From positions 62,001-126,000 of the forward strand of contig JBCCTU010000006.1 in assembly GCA_039198065.1 (NCBI GenBank): DNA of 64,000 bases, given 5' to 3'. The notes below the pieces were generated by a model, which was given only the letters and a program-made list of their open reading frames with translations, did not search any database and was not told the DNA's origin. Shown here one piece after another: positions 41,287 to 50,425 of the stretch. Both the position numbers and the translations under genes were made by a program. Position 1 is the stretch's first letter; every line of letters starts with the position of its first letter. This DNA is from CALHVX01 sp039198065 (lineage in GTDB: Bacteria; Pseudomonadota; Gammaproteobacteria; Pseudomonadales; Azotimanducaceae).

Positions 41287-42378
41287 ATGGGCTTCAACTG
41301 CGGCATCGTCGGTTTACCGAACGTCGGTAAGTCAACGCTGTTCAATGCCCTCACAAAGGCGGGCATCGACGCCGAGAATTTCCCCTTCTGCACCATCGAT
41401 CCGAACACGGGCATCGTACCGGTTCCCGATCCACGGCTGGAGCACATCGCGGCGCTGGTGAGCCCGCAGAAAGTCATACCGTCTACCATGGAGTTCGTCG
41501 ACATCGCCGGCCTGGTTGCCGGTGCCTCGAAGGGTGAAGGGCTGGGCAATCAGTTTCTTGCCCATATTCGCGAAACCCAGGCAATTGCGCACGTGGTTAG
41601 GTGCTTCGAGGACGAAAATATCGTCCATGTGAACGGCCGGGTGTCGCCGCTCGATGACATTGAAGTGATCAACACCGAACTTGCGCTTGCGGATCTGGAC
41701 ACGATTGAGCGAGCGCACGATCGCAACCGACGTATCGCAAACGCAGGCGATAAAGAAGCGAAGGCCGTGCTTGCGGTGCTCGAGCGGGTGCAGGCGGCGT
41801 TGAACGACGGTAAACCGGTACGCGCACTGGAGCTCGACAGCGCGGAGCACGATCGGCTGCAGGGGCTGCACCTCATTACCGCCAAACCGGTGCTGTACAT
41901 CGCCAACGTCGCCGAGGACGGATTCGAAGACAACCCTCAGCTCGACGCGGTGCAGGCCTACGCGGCCGCCGAGGGCGCGGAGGTGGTGGCGATCTGTAAC
42001 AAGATTGAAGCCGAAGTGTCGGAACTCGAAGACGACGAACGCGCCGACTTCCTGGAGGCCTTGGGTATTGAAGAGCCCGGTCTCAACCGCGTAATCCGCG
42101 CCGGTTATCGGTTACTCGGACTGCAGAGTTACTTCACCGCCGGGGAGAAGGAGGCTCGAGCGTGGACCGTGCCGGTAGGCGCGAAAGCTCCCCAGGCCGC
42201 CGGTGTCATTCATACGGACTTTGAAAAGGGCTTTATTCGCGCCGAAGTCGTCGGTTACGACGACTTCATCGCCCACAAAGGCGAGCAGGGCGCAAAGGAC
42301 GCCGGCAAATGGCGCCTCGAAGGCAAAGACTATGAAATGCAGGACGGCGATGTCGTGCATTTCCGCTTCAATGTATAG
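41287..42378 (+). CDS. ychF: Redox-linked ATPase/GTPase YchF
   Basis: A 363-residue Obg-family ATPase that associates with the ribosome. G1 loop GLPNVGKSTLFNALTKAGI; switch region FVDIAGLVAGASKGEGLGNQ; the G4 motif is NKIEAEV, i.e. NxxE, the change that gives ATP preference. TGS domain at the C-terminus (TVPVGAKAPQAAGVIHTDFE, GFIRAEVVGYDDF). ACACAGGAGAG precedes the ATG. Last gene of the conserved block; convergent with a small exported-protein gene. Confidence 0.97.
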   Translation: MGFNCGIVGLPNVGKSTLFNALTKAGIDAENFPFCTIDPNTGIVPVPDPRLEHIAALVSPQKVIPSTMEFVDIAGLVAGASKGEGLGNQFLAHIRETQAIAHVVRCFEDENIVHVNGRVSPLDDIEVINTELALADLDTIERAHDRNRRIANAGDKEAKAVLAVLERVQAALNDGKPVRALELDSAEHDRLQGLHLITAKPVLYIANVAEDGFEDNPQLDAVQAYAAAEGAEVVAICNKIEAEVSELEDDERADFLEALGIEEPGLNRVIRAGYRLLGLQSYFTAGEKEARAWTVPVGAKAPQAAGVIHTDFEKGFIRAEVVGYDDFIAHKGEQGAKDAGKWRLEGKDYEMQDGDVVHFRFNV

Positions 42379-42403
42379 GGCTTAGTACGCCGGGTGCAGG
42401 GCG

Positions 42404-42910
42404 TCAGGGTGCCGGCATAGCGTGTGCGATCATGCGGCTGCCCTCGAAGACGGCGCGATCCATAACGTTGCGATCATCGACAAAGACGAAGTCGAGTACC
42501 TGGTTTTCGTTCAGATCGCGATGCAGCATGACGATGAACATCTCGCCGCTGCTCAGACCCTTGTGTACCATGATGTCGACGTCCTTGTTGCGCCCATCCT
42601 TCAGATAGCTCGCACCGACGTACTTGTCGCCGTTGGGTTTTCCGTCTTCGAAGGGGTGGATGACCAACCAGCCGTTGCCGTCGATGGTGACTTCTTTGAA
42701 GGTCAGCGTCCCGCCATCGCGGGTGACACCGTCGGTAATGATCCAGTTGCGCTTGCCGTTCCCGAGAGTGATTTCGCTCCGGGCGGGGCCCGGGGTGTCG
42801 CTGGATTCAGCGGCGTCATAGTCCGCTTCGCCGAAGCTCAAGGCGGGCAGTGCGAGAACAGTGATGAGCAGCGTGCTGCCGAGGCGAGCGCGGGAAACGA
42901 TTGCTTTCAT
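42404..42910 (-). CDS. Exported protein resembling DUF7282
   Basis: A 168-residue protein with a signal peptide (ARLGSTLLITVLALPALSFG). The body has FKEVTIDGNGWLVIHPFEDG, GDKYVGASYLKDGRNKDVDI, SGEMFIVMLHRDLNENQVLD and FVFVDDRNVMDRAVFEGS. It resembles the DUF7282-type beta-sandwich, in which a short exported domain carries DGNGW-like strands. Function unknown. ATG at 42910; the gene is 41 bases from the upstream lipoprotein gene on the same strand, so they may be co-transcribed. Confidence 0.6.
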   Translation of the reverse strand: MKAIVSRARLGSTLLITVLALPALSFGEADYDAAESSDTPGPARSEITLGNGKRNWIITDGVTRDGGTLTFKEVTIDGNGWLVIHPFEDGKPNGDKYVGASYLKDGRNKDVDIMVHKGLSSGEMFIVMLHRDLNENQVLDFVFVDDRNVMDRAVFEGSRMIAHAMPAP

Positions 42911-42951
42911 GGGCGGGCTACCTTAGCTGGGCGAGTTGGATTGTGATGCGT

Positions 42952-43353
42952 TCAGCGCGGATCCAGACGCAGGACGATGCGATCGGCCTCGAAGCGCCGG
43001 GTAATGCTCGGGTCCGTCACCGGTACGGCGATCGCGGGGTAGATAACTTTCGTGCCATCGAAGCGAAAGCGCACCTCGCCATTGTTGCTGATGTGCTTGT
43101 ACCAGGTGCGTTCCGCCGTAGGATCGATGTAGAGCTGGCCCTCAACGGTTACGGCGTTGATCTTGACGGAGTACGGCTCGGCCGGATTTGTCTCCAGCAC
43201 GATGACGCTGGGGTCCGGTGGGAGTGTTGCGGGGTCGAAACGAGCCGTCGGACCGGCAAGCGCACCGCCAGGGATCGGTCCCAGCGGTCCGTTGCCGCAG
43301 CCCGTGAGTGTCAGCCCCAGTACGAGACTGAGAAAAAGCGAATACATCCGCAT
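42952..43353 (-). CDS. Putative lipoprotein of unknown function
   Basis: A 133-residue protein with a lipoprotein signal (YSLFLSLVLGLTLTGC, lipobox LTGC), a glycine- and proline-rich linker, then a beta-rich domain: PSVIVLETNPAEPYSVKINA, TVEGQLYIDPTAERTWYKHI, VRFRFDGTKVIYPAIAVPVT. The latter pattern (GQLYIDP, WYKHI, strand, VRFR) recalls split-barrel flavin-binding proteins, but I would not assign it. Starts at 43353 or 43347 are both possible; neither has a clear Shine-Dalgarno. Confidence 0.55.
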   Translation of the reverse strand: MRMYSLFLSLVLGLTLTGCGNGPLGPIPGGALAGPTARFDPATLPPDPSVIVLETNPAEPYSVKINAVTVEGQLYIDPTAERTWYKHISNNGEVRFRFDGTKVIYPAIAVPVTDPSITRRFEADRIVLRLDPR

Positions 43354-43465
43354 CGCTGCGTAGGATGCGCACGCCGGTTGCGATGGTGTCGTCATCGATG
43401 TCTTCCCCGGCCCCCAGCGTCAAGTGTGCACGCTTACGCGGAGGCGGGGAAGCTGGGGCGCCGGC

Positions 43466-44725
43466 TCAGCTGATGATTTCGAAGGTCACGCCGGCGTTGG
43501 CTGGCAGGCGCTCCAGGAGTTGATCGCCCATGGCGCTTGCCGGAGTCCAGAAGCCACCGCTGCAGGTCAGCTCATCCTGCGCTAGGCACACGGCGCACTC
43601 GCTCAACATCTTGGCCGTTGACCCATAGCCTGGGTCGCGGTCGCCCCAAACTTTCAGGCGGATGTCCTTGGCGCTGTCGTCCGGATGCTTGGCGAGCAGC
43701 TCAATGTCGAAGAAACCGCGTTCCTGCTGGGCTGTGCTCGGCCCGGTACCGGCCTTGGGGCCGACGCTCTTGAGAAACGAACGGGTCGGACCGAAGCCCG
43801 CCATGGCGTTTATCGTCGCGGTGCCGAGGCTGAGACCAGCAGCGGCGAGCCCGCCCCAGGCCCCCCAGGGCATGAGCGTCGCTTCGTCGTAGCGGAAGTT
43901 CATGCCGTAGCGATAGTTCATTAGCGCGTTGCTGCGCCGCACGACCCGGGTGTTGATCTGTGCCATGACGAACGGACCAACCCAGCCGCCAAAGTCCGCG
44001 TCCCATTCCGGCGTGATCTTGTCAGGACCGTCCAGGCCTTCCCGCGAATCGGGAGGGTTCAAGCCGTAGGGGTCGGCGACGATGGCTTTGATGCTCGGAT
44101 CGGCATCCGCCTGCTCCATCATGGTGATCAGGCTGTCGAAGGTGCCGCCGGAGAGGCCGCCGGAGGCGTTGCGCATTCGATACTTGATGGCCGCTGGTGC
44201 GCAGCCGTGCCGATGCTCCATCTCCTTGACCAGTCGGTATGCACCAATGTCCGAGGGAATGCTGTCGAAACCGCAGGTGTGCACGATGCGCGCGCCGCTG
44301 TTGATCGCAGCCTGGGAGTGCTGGGTGATCATCTGCTGCATCCACTGCACTTCACCGGTGAGGTCACAGTAGTGCGTCCCGGACGCGGCACAGGCGGCGA
44401 CCAGGTTGCTGCCGAACTTTGCGTAGGGACCAACGGTCGTCAGAACCACCCGGGCGCGGCTCACGAGATCCGCCAATTGTTCCGGACTCTGGCTGTCGGC
44501 CACGTAGATGGCTGGTACTCGGCCGTCGGCAGTTTTCACTTGCTCCGCAACGCGCTGCAGCTTGGCTTCGTTGCGCCCGCCGAGCGCCCAGGTGAGATTG
44601 CTCTGGCCGTATTGACGCTGCATGTACTCAGCGACGATCTGGCCGGTAAACCCCGTTGCACCGAACACCAAAATGTCGATCTCACGGGGGGTCGTGGTGG
44701 GTTGGGTTGTTACGGATTCGCTCAT
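43466..44725 (-). CDS. Saccharopine dehydrogenase-like/trans-acting enoyl reductase-family protein
   Basis: A 419-residue Rossmann-fold protein. IDILVFGATGFTGQIVAEYM is the NAD(P)-binding loop. ARVVLTTVGPYAKFGSNLVA, SGTHYCDLTGEVQWMQQMIT and CGFDSIPSDIGAYRLVKEME are the family core found in saccharopine dehydrogenase-like and mycobacterial trans-acting enoyl reductase proteins. The mammalian homologue is a lipid-droplet protein. A lipid or polyketide redox role is more likely than lysine metabolism. The start overlaps the MFS gene stop by 4 bases. Confidence 0.85.
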   Translation of the reverse strand: MSESVTTQPTTTPREIDILVFGATGFTGQIVAEYMQRQYGQSNLTWALGGRNEAKLQRVAEQVKTADGRVPAIYVADSQSPEQLADLVSRARVVLTTVGPYAKFGSNLVAACAASGTHYCDLTGEVQWMQQMITQHSQAAINSGARIVHTCGFDSIPSDIGAYRLVKEMEHRHGCAPAAIKYRMRNASGGLSGGTFDSLITMMEQADADPSIKAIVADPYGLNPPDSREGLDGPDKITPEWDADFGGWVGPFVMAQINTRVVRRSNALMNYRYGMNFRYDEATLMPWGAWGGLAAAGLSLGTATINAMAGFGPTRSFLKSVGPKAGTGPSTAQQERGFFDIELLAKHPDDSAKDIRLKVWGDRDPGYGSTAKMLSECAVCLAQDELTCSGGFWTPASAMGDQLLERLPANAGVTFEIIS

Positions 44726-46068
44726 GGTTCTGGTCGTGGTTCTGGTGATGGCTCTGGTGGCAGGTGTGGTGATCGCGATGCGTCAGGGTGACGCTGCGGC
44801 GCAGATCGTACGCCGGTGCTTGTGAGTGTTGAATCGTCATCGCTGCGCGGATCCAGCGCAAATGCGCCCTGAGTGGACCGGGTGTTGAGCTCGTAGGCTT
44901 CGAAGTGAGCGCGGGGCGCTCGTCGCAGCAGCATCATCAGCAAGACGATGGCCGTCGCAACGGCGAAAAAGCCGGTCGAGAAGACGAAATACCCAGCCAG
45001 GTCCGGATCCAGCCCGGTGGTGCTGCGCGCCAGCGTCGTCACCGCAATGGGCCCGGACATCGATCCCAGAGTGTTCATGAGCAACATGGTCGTGCCGATG
45101 CGAAGAAAATCGCCGCTGCTGTTGTCATTCGCATGGGCCAGGGCGATGGAATAAACGGGCATGACGCATCCACCGAGGAGTCCCATGACCAGCAGCGCGG
45201 TCCAGAGATCGGCACCGGCCCCTCCTCCGAGCAGGCCGCAAACAAGCGCCCCGGCGGTGGTCATCGCTGCAAGCACCAGCCGCCGGTCGACACGATCGGA
45301 GAGCCGCCCGAGGGGCAGCTGAAGCAGGGCACCACCGGCAATCGTTGCCGCGAGCAATGTGCCGGTGTCCCCGCGACTCCAGCCGTCTTTTGCAAGCAAC
45401 GCCGGGACCAGGGTCCAGAACGCTCCGGTGATCAGCCCGGCGCAGAAGGTTGCCAGCGTTGCCGCGCGCGATGCCCGAAACAGCTCGCCGATGGAAAATC
45501 GGAATGCCGGCAGGGGCTGGGGAACGGGCGCTCGGGTCAAACCGACGGGTACAGCGGCCAGCAAAATGAACAGTGCGCCCAGCACCAGCATGTCGGTGCT
45601 TAGCGGGTCGCCGGCTGCAAGCAGTTGCTGCCCGGACGCGATGGCGACAAGCACCAGCACGGTGTAGATGCTCAACACCGTGCCTCGCTGCTGGCCATCG
45701 GCCATTTCGTTTAGCCAGCTTTCCATTACTAGGTAAAGCCCGGAAATGGCCCATCCACTGGCGACTCTCAGGAGCAGCCAGCCCCAGGGGCTGTCAATGA
45801 GCGCGAGCGCCAGCAGCGAGCCTGCGCCAACGGCGGTCAGGACGCCGAAGGTGCGAACGTGGCCAACGGCACTGACGACGCTCGGCACCGTAAAGCAGCC
45901 AAGTAGAAAGCCGGCGAAATAGCTGGTGCCGATCCAGCCGATCCAATCGACGGACCAGCCGCTGAGTTCAGCGCGCAGCGGTACCAGCGCAAGCTGTAGG
46001 CCGTGTCCAGTGAGAAGAATAAACGCGGCGACCAGTAGGGTCCCGAGCCGGTTCAAGGCGCTGCTCAC
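44722..46068 (-). CDS. MFS transporter (YcaD-like)
   Basis: A 448-residue, 12-helix permease. Helix 1 LLVAAFILLTGHGLQLALVP; GYFVFSTGFFAVATAIVLLM near the end. ISGLYLVMESWLNEMADGQQ is a YcaD/CscB-like signature in helix 5. The C-terminal tail is low-complexity PPEPSPEPRPEP, encoded by a GGTTCTGGT-rich run. It overlaps the amidoligase gene upstream by 4 bases and the saccharopine-like gene downstream by 4, so the three are one translationally coupled operon. Substrate unknown; it may export a product of the operon. Confidence 0.85.
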   Translation of the reverse strand: MSSALNRLGTLLVAAFILLTGHGLQLALVPLRAELSGWSVDWIGWIGTSYFAGFLLGCFTVPSVVSAVGHVRTFGVLTAVGAGSLLALALIDSPWGWLLLRVASGWAISGLYLVMESWLNEMADGQQRGTVLSIYTVLVLVAIASGQQLLAAGDPLSTDMLVLGALFILLAAVPVGLTRAPVPQPLPAFRFSIGELFRASRAATLATFCAGLITGAFWTLVPALLAKDGWSRGDTGTLLAATIAGGALLQLPLGRLSDRVDRRLVLAAMTTAGALVCGLLGGGAGADLWTALLVMGLLGGCVMPVYSIALAHANDNSSGDFLRIGTTMLLMNTLGSMSGPIAVTTLARSTTGLDPDLAGYFVFSTGFFAVATAIVLLMMLLRRAPRAHFEAYELNTRSTQGAFALDPRSDDDSTLTSTGVRSAPQRHPDASRSPHLPPEPSPEPRPEP

Positions 46069-49000
46069 GACAGCGTACGGGGGCGCCGCAGATCTAGCGT
46101 TAGCGGGAACTTGGCGTTGTACTCCGTCGGTGGTGCTGCGTACTGCCGCTCGGCGGCACCCCAGACCTGAAGTCGAGCGAGCCGTCGACTTTCCGCCTCG
46201 TTGGCGTTGATCGGGAAGGTGTCGTAGCTCCTACCACCGGGGTGTGCAGCGAAGTAGGTGCACCCGGCTACAGCAATGCCGCGTTCGAGGTCGTAGATGT
46301 CGACGGACAACGGTGTGTTGACGCCGATCGTCGGGTGCAGAGCGCTGGCCGGCTGCCAGGCGCGGAAGCGCACACCGCCGGCGAGTTCGCCGAGCGTTCC
46401 CGTCGGCGCGAGCGGCACCCGTCGGTTGTTGCACACCACAATGAACCGTTCGCCCGGGGCACCGCTGAGTTTGACCTGCAGGCGTTCGACAGACGAGTCG
46501 ACGTAGCGCACCGTACCGCCAACGGCGCCTTCCTCGCCCATGACGTGCCAGGGTTCGAGGGCTTGGCGAAGCTCAAGGGTCATGCCCTCAAACTCGACCC
46601 GACCGTAGCGTGGAAAGCGAAACTCTAGATGCGGGGCGAACCAACTTTCTTCAAAGGGATAACCCCAGCTGTTGAGGTCCCGCAGCACGGACCGTAGATC
46701 CTGCAGAACGAACGCCGGCAGCATGAAGCGGTCGTGTAGCTGGGTATCCCAGCGCACCAGCGTTCCCGGTTGCGGCGTGTTCCAGAAGCGCGCCACGAGT
46801 GCGCGCAGCAGCAGTTGTTGCAGCAAACTCATCTGCGCGTGCGGCGGCATTTCAAAGGCACGGAATTCGACCAGGCCGAGCCGTCCCGTCGGGCCGTCCG
46901 GGGAATACAGCTTGTCGATGCAGATTTCAGATCGATGCGTGTTGCCGGATACGTCGATGAGCAGGTTGCGGAAGATCCGGTCTACAAGCCAGGGCGGCGG
47001 TACCTGTTGGCTTCGATCCGGGACCTGGGCGAAGGCAATGTCCATTTCGTAGAGTGAGTCGAGCCGCGCTTCGTCGATCCGCGGCGCCTGGCTGGTGGGT
47101 CCGATGAACAGACCCGAAAACAGGTACGACAGGCTCGGATGCTGTTGCCAATAAGCGATCAGGCTCTTCAGCAGATCCGGGCGCCGAAGAAACGGACTGT
47201 CGGCAGGGTTCTCGCCGCCGAGCACCAGGTGGTTGCCGCCGCCGGTGCCGGTATGGCGGCCGTCGACCATGAACTTCTGCGTATCGAGGCGCGCCAGCCG
47301 GGCTTCCTCGTACAGAGTCTCGGTGATGGTAACGGCGTGGCGCCAGTTCTTCGCCGGCTGAATGTTCACCTCGATGACCCCGGGATCGGGCGTGACCTTG
47401 ATGACGTTCACCCGAGGATCGAAGGGCGGCGGATAGCCCTCAAGCTGAAGACTCACGGCCAGCTCGTCTGCTGCGCGTTCCGCCGCAGTCGCAATCTCCA
47501 GATAGTCCTCGAAGTTGGCGAGCGGCGGCATGAACAGGCACAGGACGCCGTCGCGCCACTCGAACGACAGGGCGGTACGTACGGTGCCGTAGATCGGGTC
47601 GCCCCCTTGCCGTTCATCCGGTTGCTCACCCTTTGAGGTGTTACCCGCAGCAGTCACGAAGGCCTGGCCGGTACGCGGTTTCGGTGGATGCAGATGGCGT
47701 TTGAGCCGTTGAAGAATTTCCTCCCGGGTCGGAAGCGGGGGCAGCGTGCCGTGGGGGTCCGCCGGGTACACGTTCGGATAGTTGGTGCTAGTCAGGTGCG
47801 GCAACCCGGTGAGGGGTAGGCGATAACCGAGCTGTGAGTCACCGGGAATCAGCAGCAGGTAGCCGCTGCGGGTCTGCCAGAGCTCGGTCATCCAGCGCGC
47901 CGCGGACGCTGGGGCATTCCAGCGCTGGATCGGTAGCACGTAGCCCGTCGGCTGCGTGAGGCCGCGTTCGAATACCCGCGCCAGCCGTGCCCGCGCCTGT
48001 GGGTCTTCGAGCTTGTTGTTGGCCGGCGTCAGTTCTGGAGCCAGCTTGGCTTCCTGATCCATGAAGTGCAGCGGGTCTTCGTAGGCCGGTGCGACAGCGG
48101 CCGGATCCACGCCCAGATCGCGGGCAACCAGCACCGCGAAGCGTTCCAGCGTTTCTGTTGCTGCTGCGTCCGGCGGTTCCTGAGCGACGGCCTCGGCAGT
48201 ACCGGCGCGCGGTCCCGCGTGCTGCCAGAGCACTTCGCCGTCGTCGCGCCAGTACAGTGCCAGGGCCCAACGCGGCAACTGCTCGCCGGGATACCACTTG
48301 CCCTGACCAAAGTGCAGCAGCCCCTGGGGTGCGAAGCGTTGTCGCAGCCGGTGCAAGAGGGCGTTTGCGTAGTGTCGCTTCGTTGGCCCGACGGCATCGG
48401 TATTCCACTCGGCGCCGTCGGGATCGTCGATGGTCACAAAGGTCGGTTCCCCGCCGACGGTCAGGCGCACGTCGCCGGCGACGAGTTCGCGATCGACCTG
48501 CTCGCCTAGGGCATCAATACGCTGCCATTGAGCGTCGCTGTAGGGCTTCGTAACCCTAGGTGTTTCCACCAGCCGGGTGACGCCCATATTAAAGTCAAAG
48601 GCGACGTCATCGGCCTCCAAATCACCGGTGATCGTGCCCGTGATCGGGGCGGCGCTGCCCGGTGTTGGGGTGGCGGCCAGGGGAATGTGCCCCTCTCCGG
48701 CGAACAGGCCTGAGGTGGGATCCAGGCCTACCCAGCCAGCGCCGGGCAAGTAGGCCTCGGTCCAGGCATGCAGATCGGTAAAGTCCTCGCTCGCGCCGGA
48801 GGGACCGTCGAGGGACTCCTGGTCGGGCTTGAGCTGAATCAGATAGCCGGAGACGAAGCGAGCAGCGATGCCGTAGTGCCGCAAGATGTGGATGAGCAGC
48901 CAGGCGCTGTCGCGGCAGGAGCCACGGCGGCGCTGCAGCGTTTCCGTGGGCGTCTGAACGCCCGGCTCCATACGGACGACGTAATCGATGTCCTGCTCGA

Positions 49001-49481
49001 GCTTCTGGTTAAGAGCGACAAGAAAATCGACGGTGCGTGGTCCGTGGGCGCCGACCGCTGGTGGTGGAATCACTCGATCGAGTTGTTTCAGGTAATCGTC
49101 CAGCGGCGCCGAACGATCCGGGGGTTTGAGGTAGGGCTCGAGCTCTGCTCGCACCTCATTGACGTATGCGAACGGATAGTGCTCGCCCTTCGGCTCGAGG
49201 AAGAAGTCGAACGGATTGAAAACCGCGAGTTCCGCGACCAGATCGATCGTTACCTCGAAGTGCGACACCGGCTCAGGAAAGACCAGCCGGGCCATGAAGT
49301 TGCCGAACGGATCCTGCTGCCAATTGATGAAGTGATCCGCGGGCGACACGGACTGCGCGTAGCTCTTGATCGTTGTGCGACCGTGGGCCGCCGGGCGCAA
49401 GCGAATCACTTGCGGCCCGAGGGTCACAGGTTTTCGGTAGCGATAGCGGGTCTGGTGACGCAGAGCGACTTCAATGGTCAT
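46065..49481 (-). CDS. Transglutaminase–amidoligase (DUF2126) fusion protein
   Basis: A 1138-residue protein. Residues about 1–80 are the bacterial transglutaminase N-terminal domain (VALRHQTRYRYRKPVTLGPQ). The transglutaminase core follows, with Cys in RRGSCRDSAWLLIHILRHYG, His in DLHAWTEAYLPGAGWVGLDP and Asp in that last motif. From about 320 on is the DUF2126 putative amidoligase, a glutamine-synthetase/GCS-fold ligase (GGGNHLVLGGENPADSPFLR, SYLFSGLFIGPTSQAPRIDE, HRSEICIDKLYSPDGP). Published genomic analysis groups this with Anbu, alpha-E and ATP-grasp proteins in peptide-conjugation systems. The ATG at 49481 gives the family N-terminus; the longer frame is rejected. Anbu is divergent, 206 bases away. 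Confidence 0.9.
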   Translation of the reverse strand: MTIEVALRHQTRYRYRKPVTLGPQVIRLRPAAHGRTTIKSYAQSVSPADHFINWQQDPFGNFMARLVFPEPVSHFEVTIDLVAELAVFNPFDFFLEPKGEHYPFAYVNEVRAELEPYLKPPDRSAPLDDYLKQLDRVIPPPAVGAHGPRTVDFLVALNQKLEQDIDYVVRMEPGVQTPTETLQRRRGSCRDSAWLLIHILRHYGIAARFVSGYLIQLKPDQESLDGPSGASEDFTDLHAWTEAYLPGAGWVGLDPTSGLFAGEGHIPLAATPTPGSAAPITGTITGDLEADDVAFDFNMGVTRLVETPRVTKPYSDAQWQRIDALGEQVDRELVAGDVRLTVGGEPTFVTIDDPDGAEWNTDAVGPTKRHYANALLHRLRQRFAPQGLLHFGQGKWYPGEQLPRWALALYWRDDGEVLWQHAGPRAGTAEAVAQEPPDAAATETLERFAVLVARDLGVDPAAVAPAYEDPLHFMDQEAKLAPELTPANNKLEDPQARARLARVFERGLTQPTGYVLPIQRWNAPASAARWMTELWQTRSGYLLLIPGDSQLGYRLPLTGLPHLTSTNYPNVYPADPHGTLPPLPTREEILQRLKRHLHPPKPRTGQAFVTAAGNTSKGEQPDERQGGDPIYGTVRTALSFEWRDGVLCLFMPPLANFEDYLEIATAAERAADELAVSLQLEGYPPPFDPRVNVIKVTPDPGVIEVNIQPAKNWRHAVTITETLYEEARLARLDTQKFMVDGRHTGTGGGNHLVLGGENPADSPFLRRPDLLKSLIAYWQQHPSLSYLFSGLFIGPTSQAPRIDEARLDSLYEMDIAFAQVPDRSQQVPPPWLVDRIFRNLLIDVSGNTHRSEICIDKLYSPDGPTGRLGLVEFRAFEMPPHAQMSLLQQLLLRALVARFWNTPQPGTLVRWDTQLHDRFMLPAFVLQDLRSVLRDLNSWGYPFEESWFAPHLEFRFPRYGRVEFEGMTLELRQALEPWHVMGEEGAVGGTVRYVDSSVERLQVKLSGAPGERFIVVCNNRRVPLAPTGTLGELAGGVRFRAWQPASALHPTIGVNTPLSVDIYDLERGIAVAGCTYFAAHPGGRSYDTFPINANEAESRRLARLQVWGAAERQYAAPPTEYNAKFPLTLDLRRPRTLS

Positions 49482-49687
49482 GGGGCGCAATCCACCGGCG
49501 GAACTTATGCAACGCGTTGCGGTCTGCAAGGCGCGCGGACGATACGTACGGGCGTCTCGCGGTGCAATCGATTTCCGCGCTTCGATCTGCCCTGGCGTAA
49601 CTGACGTACCATGGGCGCCGCGCGCGGCTTCGGTGTCGAGCACCACAACAGTCAAAATAATGTAGACAGACAGAGGGTAGACGGAGC

Positions 49688-50425
49688 GTGACGTACGGGC
49701 TCGGCATGTTGACGGAGGCGGGCCTGGTAATGGCCAGCGACTCGCGCTCGAACGCGGGCGTCGACCACGTAGCTCGGGTATCAAAACTCAGCCGCTTTGA
49801 AGTCCCAGACAACCGCGCGCTCGTGTTGCTTGCCGCTGGCAACCTCGCGACCACGCAGGCCGTGCAGCAGACGCTGCAGCAGGCGTTGGGCACGGGGTCG
49901 CTCCAGGATCTGTACGCCCAACTCAGCCTGTTCGATGCCGCCCGATGCATCGGCAACGTATTGCGTTCCGTCATGCAGGCCGATGCGGACTTCGTTCGTC
50001 CCTACGGCGACCCGTCTGCAACCTTCTTGTTCGGAGGCCAGATCGCTGGCGGACCGCCGGGGCTGTACATGATTTACTCAGCGGGCAATTTCATTGCTGC
50101 GGATCAACGCACGCCGTTCCTGCAGATCGGTGAGACCAAGTACGGCAAGCCGATCCTCGACCGGTCCTTTCATCCACAGCTTGATCTTGAAACGAGCACT
50201 AAGCTCGCACTGCTTTCCTTCGATGCCACTATCCGGAGCAACCTGTCTGTAGCCGCGCCAATCGACCTGGTGCGCTATCGCACCGATCGATTGGCGCTCG
50301 GTACCACCTATGAGTTTGGCACCGGAGACAGTTACTACGATGCGGTCACGGGCGGCTTCTCGACCGGGCTCACCGACCTCGTGGATCAGCTTCCCAACCC
50401 ACCGCGAAACGAGACGCCCGCATGA
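49688..50425 (+). CDS. Anbu proteasome-like peptidase
   Basis: A 245-residue Ntn hydrolase of the Anbu (ancestral beta-subunit, COG3484) family. After loss of the initiator residue, Thr1 would be the nucleophile in TYGLGMLTEAGLVMASDSRS. Asp17 falls exactly in ASDSR and the lysine in RVSKLSRF, the proteasome catalytic set. GEVIA-like strands (FIAADQRTPFLQIGETKYGK) and LALLSFDATIRSNLSVAAPI follow. The GTG at 49688 is used, with GGAG unusually close. The stop overlaps the start of an RND adaptor gene by 4 bases, which is unexpected. The transglutaminase–amidoligase partner is divergent; no alpha-E or ATP-grasp gene is in the window. Confidence 0.88.
   Translation: MTYGLGMLTEAGLVMASDSRSNAGVDHVARVSKLSRFEVPDNRALVLLAAGNLATTQAVQQTLQQALGTGSLQDLYAQLSLFDAARCIGNVLRSVMQADADFVRPYGDPSATFLFGGQIAGGPPGLYMIYSAGNFIAADQRTPFLQIGETKYGKPILDRSFHPQLDLETSTKLALLSFDATIRSNLSVAAPIDLVRYRTDRLALGTTYEFGTGDSYYDAVTGGFSTGLTDLVDQLPNPPRNETPA

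Noticed and set aside
44726..44775. GGTTCTGGT-like short repeats near the MFS 3' end
   Set aside because: They encode the proline/glutamate tail of the transporter; not a separate repeat element.
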